64,000 nucleotides of DNA from Sycon ciliatum (taxonomy: Eukaryota > Porifera > Calcarea > Leucosolenida > Sycettidae): contig NC_088650.1 of NCBI RefSeq assembly GCF_964019385.1, forward strand, positions 26,561,266 through 26,625,265, read 5' to 3'. The notes under the pieces were generated by a model. That model was not told the origin of the DNA. It saw only the letters and a program-made list of their open reading frames with translations, and ran no database searches. Below are positions 56,531 to 64,000 of this stretch, piece after piece; the first letter of the stretch is position 1; the number at the start of each line of letters is the position of its first letter. Both the position numbers and the translations under genes were made by a program.

Positions 56531-57043
56531 TGCAAACTTACTAGTAGTAGTACATTGATGCTCTGTTTCCAGTGCGACAAACACCTCGCGAACTCCAGAC
56601 AGCAGCGTGACAAGTACATGATTTCGAAGTGAGATTATAAGAGCATGGTTGACGCAGCACAGAACCAATGAAGCGATGACGAAGCGCTGGGCGTAGGGAT
56701 CATATCCACAAACAGCAACATGACTCTGTACTAACGGTTAAAACTCCGAGTGAGCATGAGGTGGGCATTATCTGCGTGGTCTACATGATTGATTGTACAT
56801 CGCGCCTAGACAGCTAGTACAGAAGCAATGTGTGAAGCTGAGCGCACCCTTCATTTTTAGTTGGAATAAACGCACACTTCAACCAGTACTGGCAGTAGCA
56901 GTGAACGCGCACTTCAAGGAAGAAGGAGAAGACGTAGACTCTCCTTTGTAAGAGACATACCGGTAGATCCCCATATCGCCATGGCAGGCTGGGTACAGGT
57001 ATATGCACCACGAACCATACGTGATGTACTCTCCGTTACGCCA

Positions 57044-58115
57044 ATGCGCCAGCCTATTATCCTGTGTTTGCTAATTCTGCTATTGCTCGTCTTCGAAGCC
57101 AACGCAGCGACTCAAACTCAAAGCAAGGGCTCGCAATCCTCAGACTCTGGTACTTTGTCAATGTCTACTGATTGTATGCGAGCGTTCTTCCAACAGGCTG
57201 GAGTACGCAGTTCACATGTCACTCAGTACGTTTCTGCTTTCCGACAAAATGGCGTTGGACCAGAGGTTCTGTTCAGCTTGAGTTTTGTGGACTTGGTCAA
57301 CCTTCTACGAGACACGTTCAACATATCTTACGCAGGGGACGCTTTTCGCATCCATACGTGCACCAATGGTCGAGGTCAGTGACAGTGTGTTGCCCAGCCC
57401 TTCTGCCATAACGAGGGTACATGCGTCTACAGTGACGTCACTAGACAACACCATTGCAAGTGCAAGCACAAGTATACCGGACCAAGATGTTCCAAGAAAG
57501 TCGAGAATCCCGTGGAGGAGCTGAGACGGAAGGTAAAACAAATGTCTGTTGTGCTAGCCAATGTTGGCGTGTCGTACACCCGCTGGGGAAGGAATTCCTG
57601 TAATTCCTCTTCAGGCGCAGAACTTGTTTATACTGGACAAATGGCAGGATCGTTTTACCAACACACTGGAGGTGGATCCAATTACATAATTATTCTGTTT
57701 ACCACTGAATCCACAGTATGACAAATACAGGAGTGGGGTTCAAGCTCAGAGTTATCTTTATGGTACTGAGTTGGAAACCGGTGGTTTCTTTTCACCGAGT
57801 CTTCACAATCAGAACCCTTCCTGTGCTGTATGTCACGTGACGGGAAGATCATCCCATATCATGATTCCTGGTCACATGACCTGTCCGCCATCATGGAGTC
57901 GGGAATACCATGGTTACCTGATGAGCGCGAAGAACGGTCACAAGGGTCGTACAGAGTTTATCTGTGTTGCTGGTAATCCTGAGGTGTTGCGTGGCCAGAA
58001 TACGGACACGAATGGAGCTCTCCTGTACTTTGTGGAGGTCAAGTGCGGCGTTGGATTGGACTGTCCACCGTTCGACAACAATAAGGAATTAACATGTGTG
58101 GTTTGTTCGCGATAA
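57044..58115 (+). pseudogene. SAM-like/EGF/short-chain-collagen secreted protein, paralogue 3 (stop plus frameshift)
   Basis: Nearly identical to the intact gene over the signal peptide and SAM-like region. At 57375-57383 a 6-bp larger replacement introduces TGA (57380-57382) just before the EGF. At about 57688-57694 a 7-bp insertion (AATTATT) shifts the frame inside GGGSNYI. A 6-bp in-frame deletion lies near 57797. The C-terminal domain is otherwise open to 58115, with MIPGHMTCP, EVKCG and CVVCSR. Start chosen at 57044 by analogy. Two independent disabling changes make this a pseudogene. Confidence 0.8.
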
Positions 58116-58293
58116 GTGCAGACACAGCTTCAAGTAATTAGTTAGTCGCATCACAATCAGGCGACTCTGATCTGCCTTTTTATTCTTGTACATGACATGT
58201 ACACGCATCTTTTGAAGTACAGTCATGTACAATCATGTACATGTACATGTTCATGTGCATGACATGCTTGTACGTTCGTTCAGTACATTATTA

Positions 58294-58635
58294 GAGAGGT
58301 TCCGCACTACGTAAAGTTGAGCAACTTTACGCTAGTGGGCGGGAAAAACCCGTGAATTCGCGAGTTTACACTCCACTTACGGAAAGTTGTCTACGGAGAG
58401 TACGTAGATAGGGCTCTGATAACGTAGCTGGTCCGTAAGTGGATTGGGGTACAAATTTATGACTCTCTCCCCATGTCGATCTGGTCGTACACTGCCGCAT
58501 TCGGAGTTGCCAAGGGCAGCTACGTGATTTGAAAACTCCGTATGGCGGAACGCAGATCCGCATGCAGTTTACGTAAGACTTTCCGTAGATCGACTACGTT
58601 TTTTACTAACGTAATTACGTTATGCGGAACCTCTC
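58294..58635. mobile_element. MITE with GAGAGGTTCCGCA termini
   Basis: Inverted ends GAGAGGTTCCGCA and complement, flanked by TTA on both sides. Absent from the paralogous site near 23360. A second member is at 63544-63821. Confidence 0.7.
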
Positions 58636-58781
58636 TTACCAGATGACTGCGGCGTAGGGAGAAAAAATAATTCTATGCAAAAGAGCAGACCAAAGGCAAT
58701 CGTTACATTAGCATTATTATTATTATCATCATTCCATCGTCGTTAACTATGCTGTAACTTTGGCAAGTTTGGGGCCGGGGA

Positions 58782-59040
58782 TAGCCCTTTCTCAAAGGTG
58801 CTCTTTTAATTCGCACTTAGTGCTTTTCGCGTCCCTCAAAATATGCTGAAAAAATGCCAAGGCCCATCAAGCACTCGGAAATTGAAACTGTGATTGCATA
58901 TGAGCAAACAGATTTTAGCACTTTTTCAGCTAAAAAAGCTCAAAAAGGGCGATATTCACCAAAAAACGCAATAAAGGGCGAAAGAAATGGGCTTTTCCAA
59001 AAAAGGGCCAAAAAGGGCGAGCACCTTTAGGAAAGGGCTA
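58782..59040. mobile_element. hAT-like MITE, TAGCCCTTTC termini, 8-bp target duplication
   Basis: GCCGGGGA is directly repeated at 58774-58781 and 59041-59048. Termini TAGCCCTTTC...AAAGGTGCTC are inverted. The paralogous site at about 23490-23520 lacks the insert. The interior is A/G-rich with no ORF. Confidence 0.8.
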
Positions 59041-59084
59041 GCCGGGGAGCGGGAAGCTGGGTTAAGAAGAGAAGTGTACGAGTA

Positions 59085-62000
59085 CTCAGTAGTAGTAGTA
59101 GTAGTAGTAGATTTTATTATTTTACTAGGGGAGTCCCAACAGGCGTTGCCTTTTTACTGGGAACCCTAGGTGAATTTTTACCATGTTTACATACAGAGTA
59201 AGAGACGGGGCCTGACGGCAGTCAGTGGGAAGAGCATTCCATCTGTCTGCCGCCAGGAAAGAAATAGAACGCATGCCATATTGCGTAGAAACAGGCGGAA
59301 GAACTAATGCGCGCTGTGCCTGGCCGCGCGTGCGAGCCTGGTGTCCGGGCACAGCAGCCCTAAGCTGGAACAAGGATTGGAGAAGGGGACTAGCAAGATG
59401 TGGGGTCAAGCAGCGGTACACGAAAACATAGAGTTTAAGATTTGTGCGCTGTTCAAAAGAATAGAGATGATATTTGCGGAGAACAATTTCAGTAGACATC
59501 ATACGGTCAAACCCAAAAACTTTCTTCATTGCTATGTGACTGACCGTCACGATTTTATTGAACAGGGTGGCGCTGAGACAGTGCAGATAAGCGTTACTGG
59601 CATAGTCGAGAGTCGATTGCACAATGGATAAATAGAACGTCCTCTTCGCTTCAGGTGTTAGGTTTTTTCGGCCATGTCTGAAGGCGGCAATCTTGCCGAA
59701 CACCGCACCGCAGACCTTCTCGACTTGCGGCTGGAAGGTGAGATGCTCGTCGATGAGTAGTCCGAGATACTTCACGGTGGCTGCAGGGGTGAGGGGCTTG
59801 CCTTTACAAACTAGGGGGATTGGTAGATGCGGCACAGGTTGGCGTGGGCGCCGAAGGACCAGGAACTGCGTCTTGTCAGGGTTCATGAGAAGTCCTTTGT
59901 CATCAAGGTAGAGCTCCAGAGCGCTAAGGTCATCCTGAAGCTTTCGCAGCATGACAGAGAGGTCCGTTCCAATGACGAAAAAGGCGATGTCATCGGCATA
60001 GAGCTGAGAAATACTGTTCCGAACAATCTGTGGAACCTTGCGGATGTAGACGCAAAAGAGGAGGGGGCCAAGGACGGACCCTTGCGGAACTCCCCTGGTG
60101 CAGGGCACAGTCCCACCACGCTCCCCATTGACCACGACTTGTTGACTTCTGGAGGACAGATAGTCCGCGAACCACTTCAGCACTGAGCCGCCTAGCCCTA
60201 CGTCAGCCAGCTCGTTGACCAGTTGTTGATGCTGTACACGGTCGAAAGCCTTGCTCATATCTGCGAACAGTATCGCGCATCGCTGGCCATTGTCCAGTGC
60301 TCTTGTCCACCTGTCTATGGAAACAGCGAGGGCATCTTCGCAACTGTGCTTTGGACGGTACGCAAACTGCTCCAGCGGCAAGGCGGACAGCTCTGGGTGG
60401 TCACGGAAGAATTCAGTAATCTGCCGGTGGACAACCTTCTCCAATATCTTGGAGGCAACGGGCAGCAGAGATATTGGCCGGTAGTTGGTGGCTGCAAGTT
60501 TGTCCCCGGACTTGAAGAGTGGGCACACGTGTGCATGCTTGTAAGAGGCTGGAAAAACGCCAGAAAGTAGGGACTGATTGATTATGGATGTTAGTGAGGC
60601 CGTGATATTTGCTTTGCATGACTTTAAGATGCAGGGAGGAATGCCATCCGAACCCGCGGCCTTGTGGGAGTTTAGAGTAGTCAGTAGAGCCTCAACTGTT
60701 TCAGTGTTGACCAAGGTGAAGTCAGTCAGGGTGCTAGGTGCTGTCGGATCCCTGTCGGCTGGTATCTGCAACACTCCTGGCCTGGCTGGGTCGTGGACAA
60801 CTGCCGCAAATGTTGCAGTGAGTGCTGGAAGTGGCGCTGCAGGGGTGGATTTCGTGGTGGCTCGACCAGAGAGCTTATTTAAGAGACACCACTGGCCTCT
60901 GGGGTCACGCTTCATGTTTCTGAACTGTTGCATTAGGAACTCCGACTTCAGGCGCCTGTTCAGAAGTGTCCCTTCCCTTCTCACTGCCCGGTACCGTTGC
61001 ATTAGTTGTTGATCAGAGGGACGTGACCGAACCTTTCTGTGCAAATGCTTACGCTGCTGTAAAAGATATCGCAGGTGAGGAGTCAGCCAGGGTTGAGGTT
61101 TGGGTTTGCTGAAGGATGGTACGCAGATGCGACGGACGGGGCAAAGTTTGTCGTAAGTTGACGTGAGGACGGCTGTTAGGCTGTTCGCCAAGATATTTAC
61201 ATCTGTTGCAAGGGGGAATGACGTCAGTTGTTCGTCCACGGTTCGGCATAGAGTGTCCCGGTCTATTTCTGTGGCGCTCGGCTTCCTGATATTGGTGTAG
61301 AGTGGACAGGTAGACATGGTTGGATATGTTAGGTGGGTTATAACTAGGTCGTGGTCGCTGATACCGTCCACAGGGTGCACTGCTGTCTGTGTAAGCTGGA
61401 CTCCAGTGGAAACAAGTACCAAATCGATGCAGGTCTGCCCATGACGAGTGGGAGCAGTGACAACATTCCTGAGATCAAACTCGCAGCACATATTCCGGAG
61501 ATGTTTGTAGTGTCCACTGCGAGGCTGCAGAACATCCGTGTTCAGGTCACCGAGGACAATAATGTTCGAAAACTGACGTAGAATGTTGTCGAGTTGAAGG
61601 CTGAAGAGTTCCCAGAACTCGACCTTTGCGTTGGGTGGACGGTACACGCTGCACACAACCAGCTCGTTGGATTTGGGTTTGGAAGACGGTATGCGAACAC
61701 GTACAAATATGCACTCCACTCCCGGTATACATTGCGTTGGGGCAGGAGAGGAAACAAGAGACGCGTGCACATACATGCATACTCCTCCGCCATGTAGATC
61801 TCTGTCTTGTCGATACAATGTGTAGCCAGGAACGTGTAAAAGAGAATCGGGAATGCTGCTGTCCAGGTGTGTCTCGTTAATGGATAGAATGTGAATTTTA
61901 TGATCGTGCAAGAGTTTGTGAATATCCTGAACCTTATTTCTGAGACTACAAATATTTATAAGAGCTAAAGTGACATTACGACAAGTATTAGTGTGAGCAA

Positions 62001-62275
62001 TGATCCGGTGGCTTACCGACGAGGTGGTAGGATTTGAGGGACTCCCAGGACGATCCTATTGCGTGCCCGGATGTTCCAGTGCACCCCTGTCAGCAGAGCC
62101 TCGTTCCTGCAGGAGGTGTGTGATCTGCTGGGGGGTGTACGGTTTGTACGTTTCGTCGAGAATCTCGTCGTACGGCATTGAGCACTTCACGCCTCTACGT
62201 CGAAGCTCCTTGTAGCTCGTCACGTTGTTCTTCCTGGCTGTCTGTTGCTGTCGTGTCAGGTCATTTGCCATATAT
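59085..62275 (-). mobile_element. CR1/L2-like LINE (LINE-4), near full length
   Basis: Minus-strand element whose 3' end is a (CTA)n tail at 59088-59110 and whose reading frame begins at 62271, immediately beside a foldback element (62278-62693). No ORF1 upstream. Confidence 0.8.
59125..62271 (-). pseudogene. LINE endonuclease/reverse transcriptase with one in-frame TAG
   Basis: A single frame of 1048 codons from Met 62271 is interrupted only by TAG at 62058-62056 (codon 72). After the stop it is open to 59125 with no Met before the endonuclease core (first Met is in GGGVCMYVH). The endonuclease has LALINICSLRNKV, SINETHLDSS, LGDLNTDV and SDHDLVI. The RT has YRPISLLPVASKILEKVV, MSKAFDRVQHQ, GVPQGSVLGPLL and LYADDIAFF. 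The tail has RWNALPTDCR. Catalytic motifs are all present. The stop either kills the copy or is bypassed by readthrough or reinitiation; nothing here decides this. Confidence 0.8.
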
Positions 62276-62277
62276 AT

Positions 62278-62693
62278 TATAGCAATAAAAACTGCTTTAT
62301 GGCAGTTTTCTAAAAAAAGTTATTGTGTTCTAGTCCATGGACCCCGTCTAAAAAGTAAGAAATTAACAAAATGTGATAGCTGAAAATTAAAATTTCACAC
62401 AAAACCTCACAATAATCACAACACTTGAAATGCTGCTTTCAACACTAGACTTGTACTGCACCAACAATTGGCAACATGCATGTCATGCATGCAAAGGAAA
62501 GAGGATCACGAGGGGAAAAGGTCTTCTACATGTAGCTTTTCATTCTGTGTGTGATTATTGTGAGGTTTTGTGTGAAATTTTAATTTTCAGCTATCACATT
62601 TTGTTAATTTCTTACTTTTTAGACGGGGTCCATGGACTAGAACACAATAACTTTTTTTAGAAAACTGCCATAAAGCAGTTTTTATTGCTATAA
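62278..62693. mobile_element. Foldback element
   Basis: Arms 62278-62422 and 62548-62693 are near-perfect inverted repeats; the ends read TATAGCAATAAAAACTGC and its complement. Spacer ~125 bp, no ORF. Confidence 0.8.
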
Positions 62694-62699
62694 TTTCTT

Positions 62700-63540
62700 T
62701 TGTTTTTTCTGTCACCAATCAATGGAATGCCCTATATCAACATGTAAATGATGGCCTTCACATCATATCAATACTGTATTATACGCATTGATGTGCAAGC
62801 CTTTTCTTGCAGAAAATGGCACAAGCATGTTCTTCTGCGGGGAAACATGTGAGTTGTGGTGGACCGTGGTGATACTTCTTTTTATACGGAGGTCATTCTG
62901 TGCATGTTGCTGTAGCAGAATTTCATGACTCTGTCATAAAATTGTCTTGCCTTTCAGATATATTTGAGAAATGTAACCAGGTGCGTGTCGCAGATGTTTT
63001 TGTTGATTCTGTGTTTATAATGGTTTGTAATCATGGGTTATCGTGATAAGGTCATCCTGCATCGTATTGCACTGAAATCGTAACCCTGTTGATGTCGATA
63101 CAACTTTTGGAAGTAGTTCAATGACTTCAAACTGTTAGTCCACGATTTTCTAAAACAACACAGCAAAGGAGGAACAATATACATGTATTAAAATGTAAAT
63201 AAATACATTGTCGAGTCCGACATATCGTTCCAACAACTACACTGATCCTCAGGATAAAAGGGGCAAGGCTATGGTTGGAGGTACTGAGAAATAAACAAGG
63301 CACTCCATAATAATAAAATCTTACACATCTTTTGGTGAGTTTGAATGATATCCAGTCGAACCTCTGTAGGACGAACACCAAGGGACCGATGGTATTTATT
63401 CTGTGAGTTTGTCTTAACCTATTTTATAACCAGTGAATACAATTATTTCTCCAATAGACATACGAATAGATTTCTTCTACAGCGAAAGATTCTAAGCCAC
63501 ACCAACTCATTGACTCGTCTCGTATGAAACAAATGAGTCA
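62700..63540. other. No recognisable gene
   Basis: A/T-rich, only short frames, no repeat structure noticed. Confidence 0.4.
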
Positions 63541-63543
63541 CTA

Positions 63544-63821
63544 GAGAGGTTCTGCAAAACGAAAATGCGTACAAACTTTCCCTCTACATCAGGAGGTGCG
63601 AAACTTCGCACGAACTTTCGCAGCTTTGGATGCGAAACTTGCAGGGAACGCGAAATGAACAGTCGTACACACTTTCGTGTGATCGGGTCATGGCGTACGT
63701 GCACTTGGCCAGCGCAAACTACGAAAATGTGCAGAACGCAAACTTCGTGCAAAAATTCGTACACACTTTCGCAAGGACTGTCGCGAAACTTCGTTCGAAT
63801 TTTTGTTTTGCAGAACCTCTC
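63544..63821. mobile_element. MITE with GAGAGGTTCTGCA termini, TA-flanked
   Basis: Inverted ends GAGAGGTTCTGCAAAAC and complement, TA on both sides, internal CGTACA...CTTTCG repeats. Shares termini with 58294-58635, so the two form one family, plausibly Tc1/mariner-type. Confidence 0.65.
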
Positions 63822-64000
63822 TACTGAACGTTTCTTTAGCAACATGACGGCAACTGAAACAGCAACAGAGAAAGTACGATACATGTACAGCAGATTCTTG
63901 CAGGTACTACAAACAGTTTGCAGATCGTAATTCTTGCTTTGGCGGCACGAAACTTCATTTGGGGCAGTGCAATCTCGGCGTAACTCACAAATAATAAATC

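Larger units (their letters stand above)
56530..59085 (+). repeat. Segmental duplication, copy 2 (partner 21640-23550)
   Basis: Same order as copy 1: family C fragment, promoter region, gene, 3' flank. It carries two insertions absent from copy 1 (58294-58635 and 58782-59040) and is ended by the LINE at 59.1 kb. Confidence 0.85.

Overview
This is animal nuclear DNA, most likely from a sponge or another early-branching marine invertebrate. It shows no bacterial operons. There are many non-LTR retroelement relics, long (AAT)n microsatellites and hammerhead-ribozyme repeats. The only recognisable host gene family encodes secreted proteins ending in a short-chain-collagen/spongin-like domain. The species assignment is inference from that domain and the repeat content.

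Layout. 1-955 (minus) is a paralogue of the secreted gene with one nonsense codon, cut by the window edge. 1485-5554 (minus) is a CR1/L2-like LINE with both ORFs open. 5.6-16.3 kb is a mosaic of foldback elements, direct repeats and LINE scraps. 17.3-17.9 kb may hold a spliced gene. 18.2-21.6 kb carries ribozyme repeats and nested MITEs. 22178-23242 is the one intact secreted gene. 23.7-32.2 kb is broken LINEs and ribozyme elements. 32.2-55.1 kb is a composite locus in which about 20 blocks are separated by (AAT)n: an intact R4/Dong-like LINE, a second truncated one, a solo 3' end, a Penelope-like element with inverted arms, 591-bp hammerhead repeats, and two families of tandem tRNA-like units (27 copies). 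56.6-59.1 kb duplicates the 22-23.5 kb gene segment, with a broken gene copy and two MITEs that are absent from the other copy. 59.1-62.3 kb is another CR1/L2-like LINE with one in-frame TAG. The rest is foldbacks and MITEs.

Working model (inference). At least three independent repeat families (monomers of about 352, 591 and 475 bp) carry well-formed hammerhead ribozymes and occur as more-than-one-unit copies, as expected for retrozymes, which are small circular RNAs copied back by another element's reverse transcriptase. In the central locus the ribozyme repeats, the tRNA-like units, the Penelope-like element and the Dong-like LINEs all begin and end in (AAT)n. This suggests one machinery that integrates diverse RNAs at AAT repeats. 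The two candidate enzymes, a restriction-like-endonuclease LINE and a GIY-YIG Penelope RT, both lie in the locus. Mis-assembly through AAT repeats is the main alternative, because many blocks are also inverted repeats.
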